Positions 32,378 to 40,569 of a stretch of 64,000 nucleotides of DNA are shown here, piece after piece (the stretch's first letter is position 1; the number at the start of each line of letters is the position of its first letter). The notes beneath the pieces were generated by a model. The model saw only the letters and a list, made by a program, of their open reading frames with translations, had not been told where the DNA came from and did no database searches. This DNA is from Variovorax sp. ZS18.2.2. GTDB lineage: Bacteria > Pseudomonadota > Gammaproteobacteria > Burkholderiales > Burkholderiaceae_C. The stretch lies in assembly GCF_024701975.1 (NCBI RefSeq), contig NZ_JANLNM010000016.1, positions 17,351 through 81,350 of the forward strand, given 5' to 3'. The position numbers and the translations under genes were made by a program.

Positions 32378-35300
32378 GTGTTCTCCAAAGTCCTGATTGC
32401 CAACCGCGGCGAGATCGCCGTGCGGCTGGTGCGCGCCTTGCGCGATCTGGGTATCGCCAGCGTGGCGGTGCATGCGCGCGACGATGCGTCGGCGCTTCAT
32501 GTGCAGTTGGCAGACATCGCCGTGGCGCTCGATGCGACCGGGCCGTCTGCATATCTGGACGTGGCGGCGCTGATCGCGGTCGCGAAAGCGCAGGGCTGTG
32601 ATGCGGTGCATCCCGGCTATGGCTTCCTGAGCGAGCGTGCGGATTTCGCTGCGGCGTGCGCGGATGCGGGGCTGGTCTTCATCGGGACGACGCCCGAGCA
32701 GCTGGGCCTGTTCGGCGACAAGGCGCGCGCACGCGAACTCGCCACGCAATGCGACGTGCCCGTGATGCCCGGCAGCGCGGGCGCCGTGACGCTCGCAGAG
32801 GCGCAGGCCTTCTTCGCCGAGCAGCATGCGCAAGGTGCGGGCGTGATGGTCAAGGCCATCGGCGGTGGCGGTGGGCGCGGCATGCGCGCGGTGCTGAATG
32901 CCGAGGAACTGCCCGAGGCGCATGCGCGCTGCATGTCCGAGGCCAAGGCGGCGTTCGGCATTGAGGGCGTGTACGTCGAGCGGTTGATGCGTAATGCGCG
33001 GCATATCGAGGTGCAGGTGCTGGGCGACGGGCAGGCCGTGGCGAGCCTCGGCGAGCGCGAGTGCACCTTGCAGCGGCGCTTCCAGAAGCTGGTGGAGATA
33101 GCGCCCAGTCCGTCGCTGCCGGAGGCGCTGCGAGCGCAGGTGACGCAGGCTGCGCTGCGCATGGCGAAGACGGTCGGCTATCGCGGCCTCGGCACCTTCG
33201 AATTTCTTGTCGATGCGGTATCGGCGACGCTGCCCTTCGTCTTCATCGAGGCGAATCCGCGTCTGCAGGTCGAGCACACGGTGACCGAGGCTGTCACGGG
33301 CCTCGACCTGGTGCAGCTACAGATCGCGGTGGCGGCCGGCCAGTCGCTGAGCGCATTGGGCGTGGAGGCCGATCGCACGGCGCTGCAGCGCGGCTTCGCG
33401 GTGCAGTGGCGCATCAACGCCGAGACGCTCGATGCGCAGGGCAATGCGCGGCCCTCGGGCGGCACGCTCGCACGCTTCGACCTGCCGAGCGGGCCGGGTG
33501 TACGCGTCGATACGCACGGCTATGCGGGCCTTGCGCCTTCACCGCACTACGACACGCTGCTCGCCAAGCTGATCGTGCATTCGCCGTCGCCGAACTTTGC
33601 CGATGCGCTGCGGCGCTCGCTGCGCGCACTGGACGAATGCCGCATCGACGGCATCGCGACCAATCTCTCGCTGCTGCGCGCCATTGCCGCGCGGCCCGAG
33701 TTCGCGACGCAGGCGGTGCATACGCGTTTCGTCGAAGCGCATCTGGGGGATCTGCTGGCCGCTGCGGCATCGCTTGAAAAGCATGCGAAGACAATGGTTC
33801 CTGCCGTGGCGCTGACGGTGACCTCTGCGGTCGATGAAGCAGACGAACTTACCGTCAGATCCCCGATGCCCGCAAAGCTGGTGCAGTTCGAAGTGGCCGT
33901 CGGCGACGTGCTCCCCGCCGGCGCGCAGCTCGGCGTGCTCGAAGCCATGAAGATGGAGCATCTGCTGCATGCGCCCGTTGCGGGCCGCGTGGTCGCACTG
34001 CTCGCAGAGCCCGGCGACTATCTCGTCGAGGGGCAATCGCTGGTCCGTCTGGAAGCCGTCGATGCGCAAGCCGTCGAAGCCGAGGCGCGCACCGAGCACG
34101 ACCTCGACGCGATCCGCCCCGATCTGCAAAAGGTGATCGACCGCCACGCGCCCACGCTCGACGCCAACCGCAAGCCAGCCGTCGACAAGCGCCACGCGCA
34201 AGGCGGTCGCACCGCACGCGAGAACATCGCCGACCTCTGCGACACAGCCGCCGACCCCGGCAACTTCATCGAATACGGCGCACTCGCCATCGCAGCGCAA
34301 ACGCGCCGCCGCACGCTCGAAGACCTGATCGCCAACACGCCGGCCGACGGCATGGTCACGGGCCTCGGCAGCATCAACGCCAAACAGTTCGGCCCCGAGA
34401 CATCGCGCTGCGCCGTGCTCGCCTACGACTACACGGTGCTCGCCGGCACGCAGGGCATGCGCAACCACCACAAGACCGACCGGCTGCTGTCGGTGGCGCA
34501 TCAGCTCAGCCTGCCGGTGGTGCTGTTCGCCGAAGGCGGTGGCGGCCGGCCGGGCGACACCGACATGCCGATCGTCGCGGGCCTCAACAACCACACCTTC
34601 AGCCAGTTCGCCGCGCTCTCGGGCAAGGTGCCGGTGGTCGGCATCGTGCATGGCCGCTGCTTCGCGGGCAATGCGGCGCTGCTGGGCTGCGCGGACGTGA
34701 TCATCGCCACGCGCGGCAGCAACATCGGCATGAGCGGGCCCGCGATGATCGAAGGCGGCGGGCTCGGCACCTTCGCGCCGGAGCAGATCGGGCCGAGCAG
34801 CGTGCAGTCGCGCAACGGCGTGATCGACATCCTCGTGGAGGACGAAGCCGCCGCCGTCGCCGCCGCGAAGCAATACCTCTCGTACTTCCAGGGCCCGACC
34901 ACCGACTGGCAATGCGCCGATCCGCGCACGCTGCGCCACGTGGTGCCCGAGAACCGCCTGCGCGTGTACGACGTGCGTGCCGCGATGCGCGGCGTGGCCG
35001 ATACGGGCTCGCTGCTCGAGCTGCGCGCAGGCTTCGGCGCGGGCATCGTCACTGCGCTTGCACGCATCGAGGGCAAGCCAGTCGGGCTGATGGCCAACAA
35101 CCCGCATCACCTCGGCGGCGCGATCGATGTGGAGGCTGCCGACAAGTCCGCGCGCTTCATGCAGCTGTGCAATGCGCACGGGCTGCCCATCGTCTCGCTG
35201 TGCGACACACCCGGCTTCATGGTCGGCCCGGAGATCGAAGCACAGGCGCAGGTGCGCCACGTGTGCCGCATGTTCATGGTGGCGTCGCACCTGCGCGTGC

Positions 35301-35671
35301 CCTTCTTCGCGGTCGTGCTGCGCAAGGGCTATGGCCTCGGTGCGCAGGCGATGACGGCCGGCGGCTTCGATGCGCCGGTGTTCACCGTGGCCTGGCCCAC
35401 GGGCGAGTTCGGCGCGATGGGGCTCGAGGGCGCGGTGCGACTGGGCTTTCGCAAGGAGCTCGCGGCAGTGCCCGAAGGCGCCGAGCGCGATGCGCTCTTC
35501 AAGAAGCTCGTGGCGCAGCAATACGCGAACGGCGAGGCGATCCACATGGCGCAGACGCTGGAGATCGACGCGGTCATCGATCCGGCCGAAACCCGCACCT
35601 GGCTGGTGCGCGGGTTGACCTCCGCCACGCGTGCTGTAGCACCTGTTTCTCCCTATGTAGACACTTGGTAG
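32378..35671 (+). CDS. Single-chain acyl-CoA carboxylase (biotin carboxylase-BCCP-carboxyltransferase fusion)
   Basis: A 1097-residue biotin-dependent carboxylase in one chain. Residues 1-450 are biotin carboxylase (ANRGEIAVRL, ATP-grasp loop KAIGGGGGRGMRA, FIEANPRLQVEHTVTE). The biotin carrier region holds EAMKMEH with biotinyl Lys525. From about 590 on is a carboxyltransferase with both halves (GMRNHHKTDRL, SGPAMIEGGGLG, then MANNPHHLGGAID and CDTPGFMVGPE). This order matches the long-chain acyl-CoA carboxylase (LCC) type rather than split AccA-D or PccAB enzymes. GTG at 32378 gives the conserved VFSKVLIANRGE. It forms an operon with the upstream ligase. Confidence 0.93.
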   Translation: MFSKVLIANRGEIAVRLVRALRDLGIASVAVHARDDASALHVQLADIAVALDATGPSAYLDVAALIAVAKAQGCDAVHPGYGFLSERADFAAACADAGLVFIGTTPEQLGLFGDKARARELATQCDVPVMPGSAGAVTLAEAQAFFAEQHAQGAGVMVKAIGGGGGRGMRAVLNAEELPEAHARCMSEAKAAFGIEGVYVERLMRNARHIEVQVLGDGQAVASLGERECTLQRRFQKLVEIAPSPSLPEALRAQVTQAALRMAKTVGYRGLGTFEFLVDAVSATLPFVFIEANPRLQVEHTVTEAVTGLDLVQLQIAVAAGQSLSALGVEADRTALQRGFAVQWRINAETLDAQGNARPSGGTLARFDLPSGPGVRVDTHGYAGLAPSPHYDTLLAKLIVHSPSPNFADALRRSLRALDECRIDGIATNLSLLRAIAARPEFATQAVHTRFVEAHLGDLLAAAASLEKHAKTMVPAVALTVTSAVDEADELTVRSPMPAKLVQFEVAVGDVLPAGAQLGVLEAMKMEHLLHAPVAGRVVALLAEPGDYLVEGQSLVRLEAVDAQAVEAEARTEHDLDAIRPDLQKVIDRHAPTLDANRKPAVDKRHAQGGRTARENIADLCDTAADPGNFIEYGALAIAAQTRRRTLEDLIANTPADGMVTGLGSINAKQFGPETSRCAVLAYDYTVLAGTQGMRNHHKTDRLLSVAHQLSLPVVLFAEGGGGRPGDTDMPIVAGLNNHTFSQFAALSGKVPVVGIVHGRCFAGNAALLGCADVIIATRGSNIGMSGPAMIEGGGLGTFAPEQIGPSSVQSRNGVIDILVEDEAAAVAAAKQYLSYFQGPTTDWQCADPRTLRHVVPENRLRVYDVRAAMRGVADTGSLLELRAGFGAGIVTALARIEGKPVGLMANNPHHLGGAIDVEAADKSARFMQLCNAHGLPIVSLCDTPGFMVGPEIEAQAQVRHVCRMFMVASHLRVPFFAVVLRKGYGLGAQAMTAGGFDAPVFTVAWPTGEFGAMGLEGAVRLGFRKELAAVPEGAERDALFKKLVAQQYANGEAIHMAQTLEIDAVIDPAETRTWLVRGLTSATRAVAPVSPYVDTW

Positions 35672-35736
35672 GCGCACGCTAGACCTCGTCACGCACGAGG
35701 GCAAGGTGGCTCCGTACACTGGGCCGCTTTGCACGC

Positions 35737-37056
35737 ATGAACCTCGTTTCCCGCGGGCTGTCCCGCCTTCGCGAAGTCGCACTGGCGCATTGGGTGGCTG
35801 CCCTCTGCCTCGCCGTGCTGGCCGTCGGCGTGCAGGCGGTGCAGCCCGATCACAAGCCGCGGCAACCGGTCGAAGCCCACTGGGTCGGCAGCTGGGCCGT
35901 GTCACCGCTGGACTTTCGCGAGCTGGCCGCGAACCCGGCCGTGGCGCACAAGCCTGCGCCCGGCGGCGATCAGTTCCGCGGGCAGACGCTGCGCCAGCAA
36001 CTCGCGCCCACGCTCGGCGGTGAGCGCATCCGCATTCGTTTTTCCAATCGCTTCGGCAAGGCGCCGTTGCGCATCGCGGCGGCGAGCGTGGCGCGCAGCA
36101 CGGGGGGCGATGCGATCTCTCCGGCTACGTTGCGGGTGCTGCGTTTCGGTGGTCGCGGCAACGTGACCATCGCGCCCGGCGCGGAGGTGTGGAGCGATGG
36201 CGTCGATCTGAAGATCGAGGCGGGGCAGACCATGGCGGTCAGCGCTTTCTTCGACCGCGCGACGCCCTACGGCACGGTGCACCTGCTCTCCGTCGACACG
36301 AGCTGGGTCGCACCGGGCAATGCCGTGACAGCGTCGAAATTGCAGGGCGCGACAACGCTGCCCATGAACCACATCGTGACGGGCCTGGACGTGTTGACCA
36401 CGAAGTCCGTGCGCACCGTGGTCGCGTTCGGCGACTCGATCACAGCGGGCGGCGGCGAGTCCGGCGATGGCGCCTACCCCGACATGCTGGCCACGCGCCT
36501 GCGCGACAGTCCGCAGGCGGCGCATGAGGTGTCGGTGCTCAATGCCGGCATCGGCGGCAACCGCCTGCTGGTCGACGGCATCGGTCCACACGGGCTCTCG
36601 CGCTTCGCGCTCGACGCGCTGGGGCAGAGCGGCGTGACGCACACGATCGTGCTGCTGGGCACCAACGACATCGGCCGCAGCGTGTTCCTTGGGGTGCCCG
36701 GCAATCCCGACACCGTGCACGATCTCCCGACCGCAGAGCGCATCACCGAGGGGCTGCAGCAGCTGGTGAAGCAGGCGCGCGCCAAGGGCATCAAGGTGCT
36801 GCTCGGCACGGTGCCGCCGTTCCGCAATACGCCGTACTGGAACGAGGGCAACGAGGCCATGCGCAACGCGGTCAACCGCTGGATCCGAAGCCGCCAGGAC
36901 GTGGATGGCGTGATCGATTTCGATGCCGCGCTGCGCGATCCCGCGGATCCGCAGATGTTGAATCCGCGGTTCGACAATGGCGACCACCTGCATCCCAACA
37001 AGGCGGGTCATGCGGCGATGGCCGCGGCCATCGATTTGAAGGAATTGCAGGAGTGA
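35737..37056 (+). CDS. SGNH/GDSL hydrolase (exported esterase)
   Basis: A 439-residue protein with an N-terminal hydrophobic segment (residues 17-35) serving as signal peptide or anchor, a beta-rich region (about 50-225), and a C-terminal SGNH hydrolase. All blocks are present: FGDSITAGGG (nucleophile Ser234), NAGIGGNRLL, LLGTNDIG and DHLHPNKAGH (catalytic Asp and His). It likely removes acyl or acetyl groups from an extracellular lipid or polysaccharide; the substrate is unknown. It lies 65 bases after the carboxylase but has its own leader, so co-regulation is unproven. Confidence 0.9.
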   Translation: MNLVSRGLSRLREVALAHWVAALCLAVLAVGVQAVQPDHKPRQPVEAHWVGSWAVSPLDFRELAANPAVAHKPAPGGDQFRGQTLRQQLAPTLGGERIRIRFSNRFGKAPLRIAAASVARSTGGDAISPATLRVLRFGGRGNVTIAPGAEVWSDGVDLKIEAGQTMAVSAFFDRATPYGTVHLLSVDTSWVAPGNAVTASKLQGATTLPMNHIVTGLDVLTTKSVRTVVAFGDSITAGGGESGDGAYPDMLATRLRDSPQAAHEVSVLNAGIGGNRLLVDGIGPHGLSRFALDALGQSGVTHTIVLLGTNDIGRSVFLGVPGNPDTVHDLPTAERITEGLQQLVKQARAKGIKVLLGTVPPFRNTPYWNEGNEAMRNAVNRWIRSRQDVDGVIDFDAALRDPADPQMLNPRFDNGDHLHPNKAGHAAMAAAIDLKELQE

Positions 37057-37101
37057 GCGCTCGCGCGGCGTCGAAAGCAGCCCCAAAGTCGCGAAACAGC
37101 T

Positions 37102-37121
37102 TTACACAAGATTTCGTGTAA
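37102..37121. promoter_or_regulatory. TTACAC/GTGTAA inverted repeat upstream of the YXWGXW gene
   Basis: TTACAC (37102-37107) and GTGTAA (37116-37121) form an inverted repeat with eight bases between, and a further TTACA follows at 37125. It is 66 bases before the next start and probably belongs to its promoter, as a regulator site. The regulator is not recognised. Confidence 0.4.
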
Positions 37122-37186
37122 GCCTTACAGGCGCTTCACATGGGCTGATCAGCATGAAGGCTCCAACCACTCATGAGGAGTCCCCC

Positions 37187-37561
37187 ATGAAAAAACTCGC
37201 AATCACCCTTTCCGTCGGCGCAGCTTCGTTGCTGTCGATGGGCGCCGCAATGACCATTCCCACGACGGCGCAAGCGCAGCCGGTGGTCATCCAGGTCGCG
37301 CCCCCACCGCCGCGCTCGGAGCGCGTGCCGCCGCCGCGCCGTGGTTATGTGTGGGCACCGGGGCACTACGAATGGAATCGTGGCCGCCATGTCTGGGTGC
37401 GCGGCGTCTATGTGCGCGCCCGCCCGGGCTATGCGTACCGCGCCCCGGAATGGCGTGAGAACAATGGCCGTTGGGAATACAACCGCGGCCGCTGGGACCG
37501 TGACGGCGACGGCGTGCCGGATCGCAACGATCGTCGTCCCAACAACCCGAATCGCAACTGA
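37187..37561 (+). CDS. Exported YXWGXW-repeat-like small basic protein
   Basis: A 124-residue protein with a signal peptide (cleavage near AQA-QP). The mature part contains RRGYVWAPGHYEWNRGRHVWVRGVY, the YxWxxGxYxWxxxxxxW pattern of the YXWGXW family, and then an Arg/Asn/Asp-rich tail with DRDGDGVPDRND, like a calcium-binding thrombospondin-3 repeat. The function is unknown; such proteins are periplasmic or surface proteins common in Burkholderiales. GAGGAG lies six bases before the ATG. Confidence 0.85.
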   Translation: MKKLAITLSVGAASLLSMGAAMTIPTTAQAQPVVIQVAPPPPRSERVPPPRRGYVWAPGHYEWNRGRHVWVRGVYVRARPGYAYRAPEWRENNGRWEYNRGRWDRDGDGVPDRNDRRPNNPNRN

Positions 37562-37600
37562 CGTTGCATCCCGGCGGTGACGCCGGGGTCGCGGAACCCT

Positions 37601-38848
37601 CTAGCGGATGCTGACCAGCTCGAGGGTCTCGCGCACCTGGAAAGCACCGCCGCTGGCGCCGCCGCGCGTCTGGGCTTCGAACCGGACGACGCGTCCGAGT
37701 TCGGACGAATACCAGACCTCGGCCCAGTACTTGCCGTACTGGTTGCCAAGCACCGAACCCGCATTCGCGAAGCGCTGCGTGTAGCCGCGGTACTCGATGC
37801 GCACTGCCTTGATCTCCTGGCCGCCGACGTTCACGATGGTGTCTTCCATCACCGTGGCGTCGAGCTCCATGTTGATGCGCGATCCGCCGAAGACGCTGCT
37901 GTAGCGCGTCCGCCAGGCGGCTTCTTCCTTGAGATTCGGCTTGCCCCAGCCGCCGGGCGGCATGGCCGCGTCGAAGTCGCCCGCGATGGCCGTGGTGACG
38001 CTGACGACCTCGCCGCCGGGCTTCTCGATCCAGCCGCCGTTGTTGAAGCTGATGCGATCGTCGGTGGCCGGGTCCGCGCGGTAGAACACCTTGCGGTAGG
38101 TATTGGTCAGCCGGTCGTGCAACTGGTATTCGATGACGCTCGGCCGGCCTGGTGCAGCGGCCGCGCTCGTCGTGGTCGCGCCGCCGGCCGTCGCCATGGG
38201 AGGCAGCGCGGCCAGGCGTTCGACGGCCACACGGCCGCGCGCCGGCAGTTCGGCGATCCACGCCGAGGGCATCGCGAGATTTTTCGCGGGCGTCGTGCCC
38301 AGCAGGCCCACCAGCCGGCCCTGGGAGTCGAACAGGCCGGCACCGCCAAGCCCTGCCTCAGGGGCTGATGCGAGTTGCAGTGCCTCGAGTTCGCCTGCGC
38401 CGCTGCGTCGCACGCCGGCGAGCATGCCGACGCCGAGCGTGAGTTCCTTGCCTCTGGGCGCTCCGACGATGTAGAGCGGCATGCCGACCTGCAATGCCGT
38501 CGCCGGTGCCATGGCCGGGATGGGCGGGGCGAAGTTGGCGATCCGCAACTGGCACAGATCGCGTTCGACATCCGGGAATTCCAACGTCGCGCCGTAGCTC
38601 ACGTTGTCGCGCTTCAGTGCCACGGCGCTGGCCTTGGCGAGGAGCTGGCAGCTCGTGACGGCCGTGCCCGGGCCGGTGGCCACTGCGCTGCCGGTGGCGA
38701 GGGTCTTGCCTTGCGCGTCGCTGGCCTGCACCACCCAGACGGAAGGGGACACGCGCGCGAAGAGCGCATCGGGCGCAAGCGGGGCCTGGGCCGATGCGGG
38801 AAGCGAGACAGCCAGGGTCAGTGCGAAGGGGGCGAGCAGATGTCTCAT
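37601..38848 (-). CDS. Exported trypsin-fold protein with degenerate active site
   Basis: A 415-residue protein with signal peptide (cleavage near ASA-QA), then a trypsin-like domain (about 25-230) recalling HtrA-type proteases, and a C-terminal beta-rich domain. The catalytic positions are altered: where GxxxTNxHV is expected the sequence is GTAVTSCQLL (His to Gln68), and GNSGGPLF is replaced by GLGGAGLF (Ser to Gly168); the Asp in ERDLCQL is kept. It is therefore probably a pseudo-protease, a binding or scaffolding protein of the periplasm. ATG at 38848 overlaps the stop of the lipoprotein gene upstream (ATGA), so the two are co-translated. Confidence 0.75.
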   Translation of the reverse strand: MRHLLAPFALTLAVSLPASAQAPLAPDALFARVSPSVWVVQASDAQGKTLATGSAVATGPGTAVTSCQLLAKASAVALKRDNVSYGATLEFPDVERDLCQLRIANFAPPIPAMAPATALQVGMPLYIVGAPRGKELTLGVGMLAGVRRSGAGELEALQLASAPEAGLGGAGLFDSQGRLVGLLGTTPAKNLAMPSAWIAELPARGRVAVERLAALPPMATAGGATTTSAAAAPGRPSVIEYQLHDRLTNTYRKVFYRADPATDDRISFNNGGWIEKPGGEVVSVTTAIAGDFDAAMPPGGWGKPNLKEEAAWRTRYSSVFGGSRINMELDATVMEDTIVNVGGQEIKAVRIEYRGYTQRFANAGSVLGNQYGKYWAEVWYSSELGRVVRFEAQTRGGASGGAFQVRETLELVSIR

Positions 38849-39549
38849 CGGGTGGGCTGCAGCAGCAGTCGGAGATCGTTGACGGGGGTCCTGGCGAAAG
38901 GCGTGGCCTCGGATGTCACAGGGATGGGGACAGGGAGGGGGTTCGGAGCGGGCGCAGCCGCCGGTTGAACGGTAACGGTCGCAGGCGCTTGCGCATTCGG
39001 CGCGACCGCCGCTTGCCGGACGGGAGTCGCGGTCGCAGTTGCAGCGGCGGCTGTGGGCGTTGCAGGGGGCGATGGTGCAGCCGGCGTCGCGCTCGCCGCC
39101 TTGGCCGAGACCGGCACCGTGCCGCCGTAGGCCAGCGGCGGCAATGCGCTGCGGCCTTCCGTTTCGCCGACCCGCGCGAACCCCGGACGGCCGACGAAAA
39201 AGCCGATGCCGATGCTCATCCGCACGTAGGCGGTCTGCTTCGGCCGCAGCACGATGTCGATGCTGCCCTCGGCCTCGGTCTGGGCGGTGGCCCGGTAGGT
39301 GCCGGTCGGCCTGTCGATGAAGAAGAAGCTGCCGGGCTGCGACTTGCCGACGACCTGGCCGTTGACCACGACCTCGGGCTGCACCGCCATGCCCACGATC
39401 GAGTCGCGATAGAAGTAGATGCGTCCCTCGTTCTCGCCGAGCGAGGGGAGGTTTTGCGAAACCTCCGAAAAACGCGGCCCGGTGGCCGAACATCCGAACA
39501 GGCAAGCTGAAAGAACAGCCAGCAGGAATCCACCGAACCAACGTCGCAT
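38845..39549 (-). CDS. DUF2846-like lipoprotein with Ala/Pro-rich tail
   Basis: A 234-residue lipoprotein with lipobox LFGC (Cys20). The central part, GRIYFYRDSIVGMAVQPEVVVNGQVVG...FFFIDRPTGTY, is the DUF2846 beta-sandwich domain. The C-terminal about 95 residues are Ala/Thr/Pro repeats, probably a disordered linker. It is upstream of, and translationally coupled to, the degenerate protease-like gene, so the two products may act together in the envelope. The function is unknown. Confidence 0.78.
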   Translation of the reverse strand: MRRWFGGFLLAVLSACLFGCSATGPRFSEVSQNLPSLGENEGRIYFYRDSIVGMAVQPEVVVNGQVVGKSQPGSFFFIDRPTGTYRATAQTEAEGSIDIVLRPKQTAYVRMSIGIGFFVGRPGFARVGETEGRSALPPLAYGGTVPVSAKAASATPAAPSPPATPTAAAATATATPVRQAAVAPNAQAPATVTVQPAAAPAPNPLPVPIPVTSEATPFARTPVNDLRLLLQPTR

Positions 39550-39611
39550 TGCGCCTTCTCCTCTTTTGGCGCCGGATGCTACACCCGCCTGCAGCGGCGG
39601 ATGCGCAGGGC

Positions 39612-40487
39612 TCAGCGGAACACGACCGTCCGGTGCCCGTTCAGCAGCACGCGGTGCTCGCTGTGCCACTTCACCGCGCGCGCCAGCACCTGGCTCTCGG
39701 TGTCGCGGCCGCGGGCCGTGAGGTCTTCGACGGTGTCGGTGTGGTCGGCGCGGGCCACGTCCTGCTCGATGATCGGGCCCTCGTCGAGGTCGGCTGTCAC
39801 GTAGTGGGCGGTGGCGCCGATCAGCTTCACGCCGCGGTCGTGCGCCTGGTAGTACGGCTTGGCGCCCTTGAAGCTGGGCAGGAACGAGTGATGGATGTTG
39901 ATCGCGCGGCCCGCGAGGCTCTTGCACAGGTCATTGCTGAGCACCTGCATGTAGCGCGCGAGCACCACGAGTTCGGCGCCCTCGGCCTCGATGATTTCCA
40001 GCTGCCTGGCTTCGGCCTGTGGCTTGGTCGCGGCCGTCACCGGGATGTGGTGGAACGGCACGTTGTAGCTGGCGGCCAGCTGGTAGAAGTCGCGGTGGTT
40101 CGAGATGATCGCGCGCACGTCGATGGACAGCAGGCCGCTCTTCCAGCGGAACAGCAGGTCGTTGAGGCAGTGGCCTTCCTTGCTGACCAGGATTACCGTC
40201 TTCATCGGCTCGGCGGCGGCGTGCAGCTGCAGGTTCATGCCGAAGCCGGCAGCGAAGGTCTTGAGTTCCTCGCGCAACACGGCTTCGCCGTGGTCGCCGC
40301 AAGCGAAGCGCACGCGCATGAAGAACAGGCCCGTGCCGTGGTCGTTGTACTGGGCGGCCTCTTCGATGTTGGCGCCCCGCTCGAGCAGGAAACCAGAGAC
40401 GGCATGCACGATGCCCGTACGGTCGGGGCACGAGAGGTTGAGGATGTAGGCAGGCGTGGCGGACACGGGGGGCGTTGGGGTCGTCAT
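39612..40487 (-). CDS. purU: Formyltetrahydrofolate deformylase PurU
   Basis: A 291-residue enzyme hydrolysing 10-formyl-THF to formate and THF, balancing one-carbon pools. The N-terminal ACT domain (about 10-90, YILNLSCPDRTGIVHAVSGFL) is the regulatory part; the formyltransferase-fold domain has SNHRDF, HHIPVT, INIHHSFLPSFKGAKPY with the catalytic His, and GATAHYVTADLDEGPII. Length is normal. It is divergent from the aminotransferase with 82 bases between. Confidence 0.95.
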   Translation of the reverse strand: MTTPTPPVSATPAYILNLSCPDRTGIVHAVSGFLLERGANIEEAAQYNDHGTGLFFMRVRFACGDHGEAVLREELKTFAAGFGMNLQLHAAAEPMKTVILVSKEGHCLNDLLFRWKSGLLSIDVRAIISNHRDFYQLAASYNVPFHHIPVTAATKPQAEARQLEIIEAEGAELVVLARYMQVLSNDLCKSLAGRAINIHHSFLPSFKGAKPYYQAHDRGVKLIGATAHYVTADLDEGPIIEQDVARADHTDTVEDLTARGRDTESQVLARAVKWHSEHRVLLNGHRTVVFR

Positions 40488-40569
40488 GAGGGGCGTAATT
40501 GTCGCAGGGGTGCCAGAATCGCGATTTTCCCCCAGCGTATCCCCGCACATACAACAGCAGGAGCGAGAC

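Noticed and set aside
39549..40455. Open frame antisense to purU
   Set aside because: purU is well supported by ACT and formyltransferase motifs; the antisense frame has none.
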